Shown: piece after piece, positions 44,065 through 54,684 of the stretch
Position numbering within the stretch: the stretch's first letter is position 1
Layout of the letters: each line of letters opens with the position of its first letter
From: Scytalidium lignicola
Taxonomy: Eukaryota; Ascomycota; Leotiomycetes
Assembly: GCA_002812745.2 (NCBI GenBank)
Contig: NCSJ02000031.1
Coordinates: forward strand, 1 to 64,000
Direction of reading: 5' to 3'
DNA: 64,000 bases
Translations under genes and position numbers: made by a program
The notes under the pieces: generated by a model
Told to the model about the DNA's origin: nothing
Database searches by the model: none
What the model saw: the letters and a program-made list of their open reading frames with translations, nothing else

Positions 44065-45158
44065 ATGCAATCATCAGGGCCACTGCCAGATCCACAAACT
44101 CCTTCGAACCTTGCAGCGTTGTCTATAAACCAACTTGCTCGACTGTATTGCCGGGAACGACTCATAGTTGACCCCCTAGAGTGGACCGATCGCCATCTCA
44201 CGCTCCTTCAATGCTCTTTTGAGAATCCCACCCCGGGTCCTTCGCAAATATCACAAGATTCTACTGATGCAACTCCCGACGGAAATACTGGCGCCGGCTA
44301 TGTGCAACGTCTTTTTAGTCGTACAAATTATGCTTGGCGGAATTTCCTGATGTCCGCGATACTTACCATCCGCCCCGAGTGTCCATTCGTAGCGGTGTTA
44401 GTCCTGAAATTCTCCTCATCTTCCTTCAACTTTGTTTTGCTTCCTCTAACTTGAGAGGTATTGTAGAGACGACAATATTTATTTTTATTTCAGTCAACGC
44501 TGTGTCAAAAAGCTCCCATGTGTCGGCTTCTATCTCGGAGACCGCAACGCCGCTCGTCAGCGGCGTGTGCCTCCTGTCGCTGCATTCATTGATGGTTCTC
44601 TTATTCCAGAACTGCGCTCCAGGCGTATATCTACAGGTGGACATAGAAGGTGGAGCGAACCTACGAATGCCTTATATCAACTCAAAAAGAAGAAACTCAC
44701 TCCCTCAGAGACTCTACACGACCCGTACATCGTGGTACTCTTGATCGCCATAGCATCAGAAAGACGATATCATTCTCCAGAGGATGAAAAGCAGATTAAG
44801 ATAATGACTTTCCTGGTATGATATCTTGATCCCATGGATGTTTATATGCTAATAGCATCTCTGGTTTAGTCTCACGTATTATTAACTGACTCGAAAGATA
44901 AAAAAAAACGTCCACTTGTTCACCGCTGATATCCCCTCCTCCTTTCTTGAAAAACTTGATTCTCCTGCTGTCCCACCTCCGGTCTCACCGCCGCCGAGTT
45001 TCTCTATCCGCCATACAGTCCTACCCCGCCAACCATGCAAAACTTTCCGTAAACGCCTCTTGAGGCTCCTTCTTCCTCCCCCTGATGACCAAGATCTGAA
45101 TACTGGGGATAATGACGTTGTACAACAACCTGGTGAACAACAGGAGACTAAGGCATGA
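44065..45158 (+). CDS. fungal hypothetical protein, three exons, frame slips
   Basis: The reading runs from ATG 44065 (SINQLARLYCRERL), then VSPEILLIFLQLCFAS, a short intron (GTATTG...TTTCAG, about 44458-44493), exon QRCVKKLPCVGFYLGDRN ... DPYIVVLLIAIASERR to 44817, an intron of about 54 bp (GTATGA...TTTAG), then SHVLLTDSKD ... HLFTADIPSSFLEKLD ... PCKTFRKRLLRLL to 45158. This order matches a widespread family of uncharacterised fungal proteins; no function is known. Two frame changes are needed. One is at a run of nine A (44900-44908), most likely a base-count error. The other is near 44340, where either one base is missing or a 41 bp intron (44353-44393) is used. Intact or nearly so in the organism, I infer. 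Confidence 0.55.
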
Positions 45159-45570
45159 GAATAGACTTTTTAACACCTATTTGAGTGACTTCAAAACGTA
45201 GATCATCATAATGTTGATCTCCAAAAAGGCGGTTGCAACAACTTAGACAACAAGATAGACGATCTTTCTCTGTAGTATACCACGTGAAATGTGATCTAAT
45301 AAAAACCATATCGAGGTACAATGGCGACAAAATTTGTGCCAGTTTCTATAACTCACGTTAGACATATTCTAAGGTCAAGCTGACCATATTACTGTGGGTA
45401 CAAAGTGTATCTCATCTGGCTTTCCAAATGACGAGTCACAAAGAGGCTATTATTTTCCTTTAATACTACTTGTAAAGGTAGTTTTTCAGCGTTGATGATA
45501 TGATAAAGAAACTTCTATCTACCTGAACTAAGCTACATATTGAAACCAAGTAAAGCTAAGGAAAGAATAA
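45159..45570. other. convergent 3' flank, no gene
   Basis: Separates the plus-strand unknown from the minus-strand nuclease-like gene. Nothing recognised. Confidence 0.5.
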
Positions 45571-46397
45571 TCACTCGTCCATATCCATTAAATCCTCTTC
45601 TACAAAGCTCGGAGATCTAGCGGCATTATCTGCCTGAGCTATTAATGCTTGAAGATGACGTACGAAATACTTTAGACCAGCCGGCTTACTGACATCAAAC
45701 CAGACTGTTGAGTCGACCTGCAAGTAAGTGGTTTCATCAGAATGTTCTTGAGTAGGTTCTAATGTCCTAAATCGACTGATAAAAGTCTTAGTAATATTTA
45801 ATTGAAAAAACTTGACGAAATGTTTGACTGCAACGATAGAAACTATGCTAAGCGTGATGTTAGCTTGGCCTGTGGTAAAATAAGAAACACTGAGGGTTAA
45901 GAATGGAAGGGAAGGTCAAATAAAGTGACCTACTTGTCATCAAACATGCTATTATAGTTAATATCTAATCTTACTCCAAGTGCCTCCCCAACTATCTGCG
46001 CTAAGAGCTCGTCAGAGACCGTTGGCTTATTCTCACTTATTTCTTGGAAGCTACGTTTAGCTTCTAAGATCGCCACCACAAAGGTCCGGTTTACGAATGT
46101 AAGTTTCACTCCACCATCATCGATAGCTGCGAATCCCTTCTTTTCCTCCCTAGACCCCATATACGTGTATGGAAGTCGCTCATCACGGTACTGAACAAAT
46201 GCCGACACCTTGTCCAGTGGTTGAGTGTAGTTGAGCACACATCGTATCAGACAGTTCATAAACCGAACAGTGAAATCTTCCACGAGTGGCGCCACTGATT
46301 TCTCGGTGTACCCAATACTTGAAGGTCCCGAAGATGCCGTGTCTGGCCTCTCTCTCTGGGGGGCTGCTGCCAATGTTGAGGTCTTGGGATGAAACAT
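45571..46397 (-). CDS. fungal D...ExK nuclease-like protein
   Basis: Exon 46397-45934, 44 bp intron (GTAGGT...CTCAG), exon 45889-45571; 260 residues from the Met at 46397. The frame is open upstream of that Met to a stop near 46443, so an additional 5' exon is possible. The pattern AAIDDGGVKLTF ... VVAILEAKRSF gives D93/D94 and E112-x-K114, the PD-(D/E)XK spacing, followed by SDELLAQIVGEALGVR. This is common in uncharacterised fungal proteins related to restriction-endonuclease-fold enzymes. The splice restores NVSYFTTGQANITLS in frame. The C-terminus is acidic (EDEDLMDMDE). No experimental role is known to me. Nuclease fold is inferred from motif; DNA cutting is not shown. Confidence 0.65.
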
Positions 46398-46536
46398 AAT
46401 CTGGGCGATCAGGCTGCTTGATATCTCTTGTGGGTTTTTCTGAAGCTATCGTTTGGTCTTTGATGGGTAGCTCTAGTAAGGGGGCAAGTGCAGCCCAGAT
46501 ATACCCAATGCTCTCCAGTTCATAAGCACGAACAAT

Positions 46537-46851
46537 TTAAGCCTCTGCCATTTCTTTCAATTTCGCTAGGGTCTCTCTGTGACCTTTTATTAGACTGTCA
46601 ATGCATTGATGAACTCCAACTTCACTTCCTGGACGAATTTCGTCGACCAGGAGGGGAAGAATAGTACTTTCTGGAGTGCAGAGAACTCTACAGGCTTCCA
46701 ATTGTTGGGCTCCCCAGCGGCTTACAGCAGTTTCCCATTGGTTTGATAGTTGTAGAGTTGCAAAACTGACTCCCTTTTCTAATGCTGCACGCTTAACGAA
46801 GGCGCCGTGGTTTCTAACGGTGTCATAGTATGCCCCCACTTGAGACGACAT
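46537..46851 (-). CDS. small hypothetical protein
   Basis: 104 residues, same strand and 140 bp upstream of the nuclease-like gene. Predicted helical (VRNHGAFVKRAALEKG, CIDSLIKGHRETLAKLKEMAE), rich in Glu/Ala/Leu. No family recognised. It could be the first exon of the downstream gene rather than a separate gene: a GTATAT donor near 46485 and a ttcag acceptor near 46435 exist in between, but no join keeps a convincing frame. Confidence 0.45.
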   Translation of the reverse strand: MSSQVGAYYDTVRNHGAFVKRAALEKGVSFATLQLSNQWETAVSRWGAQQLEACRVLCTPESTILPLLVDEIRPGSEVGVHQCIDSLIKGHRETLAKLKEMAEA

Positions 46852-47257
46852 GATTTGAGACGGGAAACAATAAATGAGGAGGAAATAATTTCTTAGTATG
46901 CAGCTGATAAATGGAGGATGAGATTGGAACTTTGTAAGAATATCTTTGATAGTGCTTATTTCTGTTTCTACAAAAATTCAGATCAGCTAAATCACATTTA
47001 ATTTATATCCCTACCCAACAAATTAAAATGCCTGAAGAGTCATTGCGATAGCTAGGAGTCTCTCTCGTTGAGGATGTTATAACATGGCCGTTCATGCGGC
47101 CATAAACAATGGAAATATTGAGGCGGCTATTGCTGCTCACCTCTCGCCCAATGGAAATACCAACATTGAGGAGGCGCAGCAAGGCATCAATGCAATCACT
47201 ACCCAAGGCTGATGTTGGTTCTGATGCTCTTGGGAAGGCTTTATCTTTCTTCAACAT
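46852..47257. other. intergenic, no gene
   Basis: Upstream of the small hypothetical gene and downstream of rrb1. Overlapping frames here are short and unsupported. Confidence 0.5.
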
Positions 47258-48788
47258 CTATACGCTGATCGTCTTGAATACATTGAATGTCCCCCCTGTT
47301 GCTACCACACACCCAGGAATCTGCGGATGCCAATGCGTCTCCTTCACGTTCTCCAGGTAATGTACAAATAGCAGTTGTGGTGGTACCTCTGGTACACCAC
47401 CTGTATCCTTACTCTCCTCATCATCCAGCTCCACCGCCAGATCCCACAGCGTCAGTGTATTATCTCCAGCTGCAACTGCAACTATACTATCATCTGTAGG
47501 ATGCCATTCCACGCTTGTGATCTGCTCCTTGTGGAAATTAAAACTAGCAACTGACGTTGGCTTAAATGGCGTGGATCCCGTGTTTGGTTTCCACTGCCTC
47601 AGGTCCCAGACTGCCCAGACACCATCATCGGCACCGGACGCCAGGAGATGTGCAGTTTGCCGTGACCAGGACATGACATTGACATCTGTATTGCTCACTT
47701 GAACACTAAGCGCTGCTGTTCTGCTCTTGCTACGCACATCCCAGACTTTGATAGTGCCATCGCTTGAAGCAGATGCAAATACATTTCGTTCTGTAGGACT
47801 CCATTGCAATTCTTCTATACTGCCCGTATGACCTGTCATCGGTCTCGAGTCAGTTGCCCAGCCTTCTCCTCCCGTTCTTGTAGTGACGTATATCCTGCCG
47901 TCATTATCGCCGGTTACGAGTTTGCCAGTCGATATAAGGGGTGACCAGTCCAGTCCATATCCTTCTGATTTGTGCATACGGAGTGTAGAGAGTGGTTTGT
48001 TTTGCTGAGGGGTAATGATGGTGCCAGGGGTATCAAAAGAGGAGAGGTGTGGCGTAACATCATGGATGAGAACCTGACCAGATTCCATCATCGAAGCTGT
48101 AAGAGTCGTAGGGGGTCGAGAAGAATCAGAAGGCGGTGTTTGATGTGCGCGTATTCGATTTGTCGTCGATGTAAGAGGAATTGATGTCGATTCAAGGATA
48201 GGATCCGCATCTTCATCATCATCATCATCTGAGGAGTCCTCGTCATCCTGCTCCCGCTCCATTCGACTTAATCCACTGAATTTCATAACCATTAACTGAT
48301 TTTCTTTTTCTCGCTTGCTGTCTGCCTGTGTCCCTGCCACAGCATACATTGTCGCAGGGTATGTTTTTCGATCGTCCCCTAAGCTGTCTCTGATGATATC
48401 GAAGGAAAGACAAGGCCATGGTGTACTTAATGCATGTAACATTTCATAAGTAGATAGATCAGGGGTGAGCGTTTGACCAGCTTCTAACTTGTGCCTTCCC
48501 ACTATAAATGTCTGCTGGTCCACATCCATAGCATCTAGTGATGGGTTAGTCAATTGCTTCAAAAGAGATGACATTGTTGCATTACTACATACCCTTCTCT
48601 TCTGCCTCTCTCTCTGCATCCGGTCTCCCATCGACACCGGCCTCTAAGATTTCATCTTCACTCTCATATTCGTCCTCGAATTCATCCTCAAACTCCCCCA
48701 CCTCGTCGTCTAAGTCCGTTACTTCAGGACGTTCACCACCTTTTAAAGGGGTGTTATGGCCCTCGTCTTCAGCCGCCCTCTTAGACAT
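47258..48788 (-). CDS. rrb1: Rrb1/GRWD1 WD-repeat ribosome assembly chaperone
   Basis: Exon 1 48788-48593, 58 bp intron (GTATGT, branch tgactaac, CACTAG), exon 2 48534-47258; 490 residues, close to yeast Rrb1. It binds newly made Rpl3 and brings it to the 60S pre-ribosome in the nucleolus. Seen: acidic N-terminus (GEFEDEFEDEYESEDE), the family block AGVDGRPDAEREAEE joined across the intron to DAMDVDQQTFIVGRHKL, then STPWPCLSFDIIRD, and WD units such as GHTGSIEELQWSP, ASASSDGTIKVWDVR, ASGADDGVWAVWDLR, EQITSVEWHPTDD and NTLTLWDLA. The conserved end ENVKETHWHPQIPG ... GGTFNVFKTI is present. Very confident. Confidence 0.94.
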
Positions 48789-49374
48789 TTTATTTTGGAT
48801 ATCTGTCTAGTATTTCCAACTAGATCTATTTGGATAAGAATTGTTTCTAAATTTCTTATCGAGGTGTGGATTTTTTTTTATTCTGTTCGGAAAAATAATT
48901 TCCCGAATCCACAGCCCCGCGTTATGGAGGGGTACTTGTCTCTTCTTATCGAGGTAGATGGCGTAGAATTATTTTCAGTGCAAATATGTATATGTGTGTG
49001 TTTGTGTAGAAAAGTTGTTATATAGCATATATGATGAGAGAAATTTCCGAGTCTAATTTTCATGCTTTCTATTTTTACAACATCCTACGAGGATTTTAAT
49101 GGATGGTGAGCTAGAAAATTAATGAATATTCTCCAAATCTTGTGCTTCAGTGGATAAATTAAATTATCGTAGTTTGATTGTACAGTACATACTGATGGCT
49201 ACAATGTCCTTAGGGTAGATGCTAAAATTCATGTTAGATGATACTATGGGTAGATTTATCTCATAGGCTACACCTGTTTAATTATTGATTTGTGAATTTT
49301 AAACCGATCTGATTATGATGGTCTATTTTTAATTATTTTTAATTGAGATTCTTAGTAGCAGCTCATATACGTAA
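48789..49374. other. intergenic: rrb1 promoter and ALDH 3' flank
   Basis: No gene. A run tatgtatatgtgtgtgtttgtgtag near 48990 is a short simple repeat. Confidence 0.5.
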
Positions 49375-50916
49375 TCAAGCCTTAGGATACGCCTTCACAT
49401 GGAAGCTCTTTAACTTGACAAATTGATCAAATCCAAACTTGCTCAGAGTGACACCTTTACCGGAGTTCTTCCATCCTGTCCACGCAAGATCCTGCAAAAT
49501 ATTAGTAAAGGGTCTGATATGTCACGCAATCTGGTATTCTGGCAACTTACCGGGCTTGGGAAATCACATCTGTTTACGAAAACAGTTCCCGCGTCAAGCT
49601 GTTCTATTAGTTCCGCCCCTTTGTCAACATCCTTAGTCCAGATTGAGGCTGTTAATCCAAACTCGCTGTCATTCATTAGTTTGATAGCTTCTGCATCACT
49701 CTTAACTTTCATCACTGGGATGACTGGTCCGAAAGTCTCTTCCGTCATGACTGTCATGCCGTGGTTGACATTAGTGAGGAGCGTCGGCTTCACATAATTT
49801 CCATCCGCTGGAGGAGAATCAAATGTTGCGTTTGTGGGAGTTGCATCTACTGCTCCTTTTTCTAAGGCATCTTTGATGTGTGCCTCGATGGTCACCTTTG
49901 ACCTTTTCGAAATAACAGGCCCGACATGTGTCTCCTTGTTAAAAGGGTCGCCTAACTTGTAGCCTTTTAGAACGCCTTTTATAGCTTCCACAAACACATC
50001 ATGTATCTTTTCATCAACATAGACTCGTTCTATGCTGCAACAACTTTGACCAGAGTTGAATATCGCGCCATCAACAATCTCTTCCGCCGCCCAACTGATA
50101 TCTACGTCTCCCCTAACATATGCAGGATCTTTCCCGCCAAGTTCTAAGCCAACATTTACAATTCTATCTGATGCTGCTTTCTGCACTGCTAATCCGCCAG
50201 CAACGGAGCCTGTAAAGCATACTAAGGATACTTTGGGGTCTCGAACGATCGCCTCAATCATAGTTGGCGAACCAGAGTGAAAGTATTGGATAACATTATT
50301 CGGAAGCCCGGCCTCTTCGAAAATAGATTTGACATGTTCAACAATGGTTGGTGTCTGTGGTGATGGCTTCAAGATAACAGAGTTACCAGCAAGCAAAGCC
50401 GGTACAAGTGAGTTGACAAGTATTAAATAAGGATACTGCTGATCTATTAGAATAATATATGAATATGACATGAGGAGCACTGACATTCCATGCAAAGATA
50501 ATTAAGACCGGACCGACAGGAACTTTGCGTATGAATCTCTTAAATCCTTTTTCTTCTTCGCCATCCGTGTCATTTAACACATCTGCACTGACTTTCAACA
50601 GATATTCGCCTCTCTTGATAGCGGTAGCAATTTCCTTTCCGGTGTAGGCAATTGGCCTACCCATTTGCTCCGTAAGTTCATTGGCCAAGGTGTCTTGCTT
50701 TTCTCCTAACAGTTGCAACGCCTTCTTGACTATAGCTTGCCTCTCTGCTAAGGGTGTGTTTCGAAAACTCAAGAAAGCTTCGGTGGCGACCTTTGGTAAC
50801 TCTTGTAATTCGGAAGAAGAGGCGCCATTTCTTGTCAGGATAGGCTTGTTTGTATTGGGAGATATAGTAGTGATGGTTTCTGCGGACATTCCGACTGTCT
50901 TTGATAATGATGGCAA
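49375..50916 (-). CDS. NAD(P)-dependent aldehyde dehydrogenase
   Basis: Exons 50916-50485, 50435-49551, 49491-49375, separated by 49 and 59 bp introns, all phase 0; 477 residues, normal for the superfamily. It oxidises an aldehyde to the acid; sequence style is that of succinate-semialdehyde-like or broad-range ALDHs. Seen: PVGPVLIIFAWN joined to YPYLILVNSLVPALLAGN, LKPSPQTP, CFTGSVAGG, the Glu box VGLELGGKDPAYV (about E242), the Cys box NSGQSCCSIERVYV (about C276), EETFGPVIPV, and the end DLAWTGWKNSGKG restored by the second splice. Divergent from esf2 with only 157 bp between the start codons. The physiological substrate cannot be told. Confidence 0.92.
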
Positions 50917-51073
50917 ATGTCAGATGGAAAGGCTGCGATCGCGGGGCTCTACAGATAAGTTATGGTGGGGCAGTTCTTAGTGCCTGAGGCAGTTAAAGTA
51001 ACCGAATTTGGTTTGCTAATTGACAGCCTCGTCAAAACTTCATCTCAGCATTCTACCGCCACGGGCCATCACC
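50917..51073. promoter_or_regulatory. 157 bp divergent promoter, ALDH / esf2
   Basis: The entire space between two oppositely oriented start codons, so it must carry both promoters and both leaders. No TATA box is obvious. Confidence 0.6.
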
Positions 51074-52075
51074 ATGACGACTAGAAAACTCAACGAATTC
51101 CTTGACGTTAGCGATAGTGATGAAGACAATGGATCAGGATATGATTCTGAAAGAGAAGATCTAAGGAAGGGAGCAAGGGAATCGAAACGACAAAGGGTTG
51201 AGAGAGAAGTCAGCGAGGAGCACGAGGAGGAAGAGGAGGATGAAGAGGAGGATGAAAAAGACGGACATGAAAAGGAGCACAATATACCGGAAGATAGTGA
51301 GCCTGAAAGCCCAGGGAAGAAGGCTGAGGGGAAGAAAGAATCTCACAAGCTACCGAAGCTTGTTGTAGAGCTTCCTGGAGTAACGAAACCTCTTTCAAAG
51401 AAGAACCTGGTTGCTACAGAAGCAGCAATTAAACGATCTGGCGTCATATATATGTCACGAATACCGCCGTTTATGAAACCCGCAAAGCTAAGGTCACTAC
51501 TTGAACCTTGGGGACCTATCAATCGTATTTTCCTCACGCCAGAAGACCCAGCCTCATATTCCCGCCGCGTCCGCAACGGAGGGAACCGGAAAAGGTCATT
51601 CACCGATGGCTGGATTGAATTTACAAATAAAGCCCGGGCAAAAGAGGCAGTTACGTTATTGAACGCGAGGATAATTGGTGGGAAGAAAGGCACATACTAT
51701 CATGACGATGTGTGGAATCTCCGGTATCTGAAGGGGTTTAAGTGGCATAATCTGACCGATCAGATTGCAGCGGAAAATGCGGAGAGGGCCAGTAGAATGC
51801 AAGCCGAGATTAGCAAGACTTCAAGGGAAAATAAACAATTTGTGCAGAATGTTGAGAGGGCGAAAATGCTAGAGGGTATAGAATCGAAGAAAGCTGCTAA
51901 GAGAAGGAAAGAAGAGGGCGTGGATATTGTGGGCAATACTAATGAGAAGGAAGATCTGAAGGTGGGGCTTAAAGGCGAGAGGGCAAGACAATTCAAGCAG
52001 ACGCTTCTAGCTCCTAAAACGAGGATTGAAGATCAGCCTGAAGATGTTAAGAGGGTTCTTAGTAAGATTTTTTAG
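51074..52075 (+). CDS. esf2: Esf2/ABT1 pre-rRNA processing protein
   Basis: 334 codons from the ATG at 51074 (333 residues); the frame extends upstream without an ATG. Esf2 is a nucleolar RNA-binding protein of the small-subunit processome that helps early cleavage of pre-rRNA and stimulates the helicase Dbp8. Seen: acidic Glu/Asp-rich N-terminus, then an RRM with GVIYMSRIPPFMKPAKLRSLL, GPINRIFLTPED, the family insert SRRVRNGGNRKRSFTDGWIEF, ARIIGGKKGTYYHDDVWNLRYL and FKWHNLTDQIAAE, followed by a basic coiled tail (MQAEISKTSRENKQF). Single exon. Confidence 0.92.
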   Translation: MTTRKLNEFLDVSDSDEDNGSGYDSEREDLRKGARESKRQRVEREVSEEHEEEEEDEEEDEKDGHEKEHNIPEDSEPESPGKKAEGKKESHKLPKLVVELPGVTKPLSKKNLVATEAAIKRSGVIYMSRIPPFMKPAKLRSLLEPWGPINRIFLTPEDPASYSRRVRNGGNRKRSFTDGWIEFTNKARAKEAVTLLNARIIGGKKGTYYHDDVWNLRYLKGFKWHNLTDQIAAENAERASRMQAEISKTSRENKQFVQNVERAKMLEGIESKKAAKRRKEEGVDIVGNTNEKEDLKVGLKGERARQFKQTLLAPKTRIEDQPEDVKRVLSKIF

Positions 52076-52465
52076 AATTATAAATAACCATTGAAAGCTC
52101 GGCGTTGGAATCGGCTACTTAATCGGGACTTGTCATCGAATAAATGGTCTCAGATGATCTAAATACCCGCTTCAACTGATTCTCTAAGTCCTAAGTGAGC
52201 TACTCTAACCTTAGACAAACTCTAGAGAGGACTTGTCATCTCATCCACAACTGGGTCGGAGTATTGGAAAGTGGGATAACCCTTCAAAGATAGATGCCAG
52301 TAACCACATAACAAATGACGCCTTCACCAGAAAAATAACAAATGGAACGCAGACCATACTAGCTTAGATTATTGCCAAACTTTTATCATATCAAAACCCA
52401 CTTCGTCTATACCGATGACTCCTAGTAATGCCTCGTTGATGCCCAACGCTTTTGTAACCCAAAAT
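52076..52465. other. convergent 3' flanks of esf2 and nmd3
   Basis: No gene. 390 bp between two stop codons. Confidence 0.6.
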
Positions 52466-54319
52466 CTATGAATCCATGTCATCATTGACTTTGAGTTCAT
52501 CAAAGTCATCAAGCAATTCATCCATATTAATACGTGGAGCTTCATCATCCTCGTCCTCCGATTCCGCAATACTCATAGCCTCAGCGTCTTGCTTCGCCTT
52601 TTGCTTAGCTTTATATAATGCCAAGGTTCCCCTAAGCTCTTCATCCTCCTCCACATCACGCAAGAACATTTCATACTCCCTGTCCATCCTCTCTTGATCT
52701 GCCTTCTTTGGTAAAAGGTCTCCGTCATCCCGGGTCATACGCTTGAGTTGCCAGTTCCTCTTCTTCGACTTCGGCTTTCTTGCATAGAACTTCTTGACAA
52801 GCATAACATCTGGTATTTGTGAAGAATATGCGTTTGAGTTTTCTAAAGCCTCGTACTCTGGGCTGTTGAAATTCGTACCAGTAAGCATGTAGCCCATAAC
52901 CGAATCACCGGGATGTAAGACGTTTCCAAGATGTGTTCGAGTATAATATGTCTTGTCGTTAGAACCTAGATCTGATGCTCTGGCTACTGTAGCTTCAGCC
53001 AACGCCCATCTTCCCTTTTGTGGGCCCATTAGTTCGATATCCATAACCTATAAAAGTTAGTTTGAGCTTCAAGGGATAGAAATATAGAACCCACAATAAA
53101 TTCAACGAGTTCTTGAGTATTAGCTAATGAAGAAAAAGGTGCACGCCAATAAATTGGGGCGTTAATTTCAGCGGTTTGTAGTGTATTTGGATCAAGAAGA
53201 TTAACAGCGGTGCCGATTCGATAACATAATCCCATCGGAGATATATTTCCCATCTGCTTAGCCAACTTGATCGGAAGTACCACAAGGTCATCTTTTAGTA
53301 TTGGGACTAATTCAACAGAGAAGGAGAATTTGTAAGACTTTGTAGAAGTGTGAATATCCTGGGAGATGAGCTCCTGCGACTTCTTGGATCGGACCGGTAC
53401 AACCGAGCTTAGAAAATCGACAAACTTCTCTGCTGTATTTCGAGCCGCGAAAAAGAAATCTAAACCATCCTTCACTTCTTTGATATTAATGGTATCTTTG
53501 TGAGCTCCGTGCTTTAAAATAAGTCTGTTTATTTCTATAGTTAGTATATAGCTCAAACTCTAGTGTGAGGGAAAACGAGTCACGAAGTTCGGAACTTACT
53601 GTTCAAGGTATAAGAATGTCCGTTTGTGAGGAACCTTTCTAGATAATAGTCAGTAATCTATTGAAAGAGACAAAACTGCCTTGGGGGGGATGATGCTAGC
53701 TTACTGTCTGACCTGGACACACGCCCTCCAAACATTCGCAGTGTATGACTTTGCGCAGTCTGGGCACTGTTGATATGCTACAACATACTCCACCTCGAAT
53801 GTTTGCTGTAGGACTACTCCTTCGGACACTGAATCCTGGATTGTGAGCTTGACTTTCACCCGTCGAGAATGCCTAGACACATTAACATCATCCTTTCTAC
53901 ATATACCACGTGCCTGCTTACGGTTCGGTCCACACAAAGGATGCATCTATTATACGGACTTTATGTAGTCCACGTAGCTTCTTCAAGCATAGAGCTAGAA
54001 GCTCCCTTGATTCGGGCGGTGCAACAGTCCAGCTCGCGGGGGGCAACAGCCATCTATCACAATCTCTGCAGAAATGTAAAGTGGCTTCGCGCTGAATGCC
54101 TTGCGAAACGTCAACTGTAGTCTTAACGCAGTCAAAGCAGAGGGCTCCTGCTGAGAGTGTTCCGTTAATGGGGGCTCCACAGTTGCAACATAGAATTCTA
54201 AGAGAAGTCAGAATTTAATCCTCATCTAAATAAACTCGGATGATTTCCTACGTTGCATTTGTCTGCTGGTCTCTAATCTGTGGTGCAATAGACACCGAGT
54301 CCACGTCCATGGCAGACAT
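52466..54319 (-). CDS. nmd3: Nmd3, 60S subunit nuclear export adaptor
   Basis: Six exons by hand: 54319-54252, 54197-53922, 53872-53705, 53638-53600, 53524-53095, 53047-52466, giving 520 residues (yeast Nmd3 518). It binds the late 60S subunit and recruits the Crm1 exporter. Seen: N-terminal zinc motifs with C26/C29 (CCNC), C43/C46 (CFDC), C66/C69 (CRDC) and a later CPDC; the block RRVKVKLTIQ; VPHKRTFLYLEQ encoded by a 39 bp exon joined to LILKHGAHKDT; GLDFFFAARNTAEKFVDFL; and the C-terminal leucine-rich export signal NMDELLDDFDELKV. Every junction keeps phase and consensus GT-AG. Very confident in identity, confident in exons. Confidence 0.94.
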
Positions 54320-54684
54320 TTTGCTGATATTGTATATATTATTCCCTCGATGTAGTCACTTTGTTATATCGCGCGTGGAGAAATTTATCGTTGGTGAGGT
54401 TGGTAATCGTTGATTACAGTGGCAGAGTGGCGTTGATAAGGAGAAATCTTCCCCTCAGCAAAGGTATCATACGGAGAGGGCTAAAACCCAACTGTGCAGC
54501 CCCTCTTCTGAATATAAGTTACCGCACTCAGTCACTTGGTCTAACAAACTTTAATAAACACGCTTAATCAACTAGCTCTGTGCATCTCTGTTACGACAAG
54601 GCCATCTAAGATAACTTGCACTTCTAATTTGTCTTCCAATTTCACACTTCTCTAAGCCAGAACATATCTCTAGTTGAGATATTG
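54320..54684. other. nmd3 promoter and dynamin 3' flank
   Basis: No gene recognised. Confidence 0.5.

Noticed and set aside
46485..46851. Joining the 104-residue small gene to the downstream nuclease-like gene
   Set aside because: The available donor and acceptor do not give a continuous family-like frame; left separate with low confidence.
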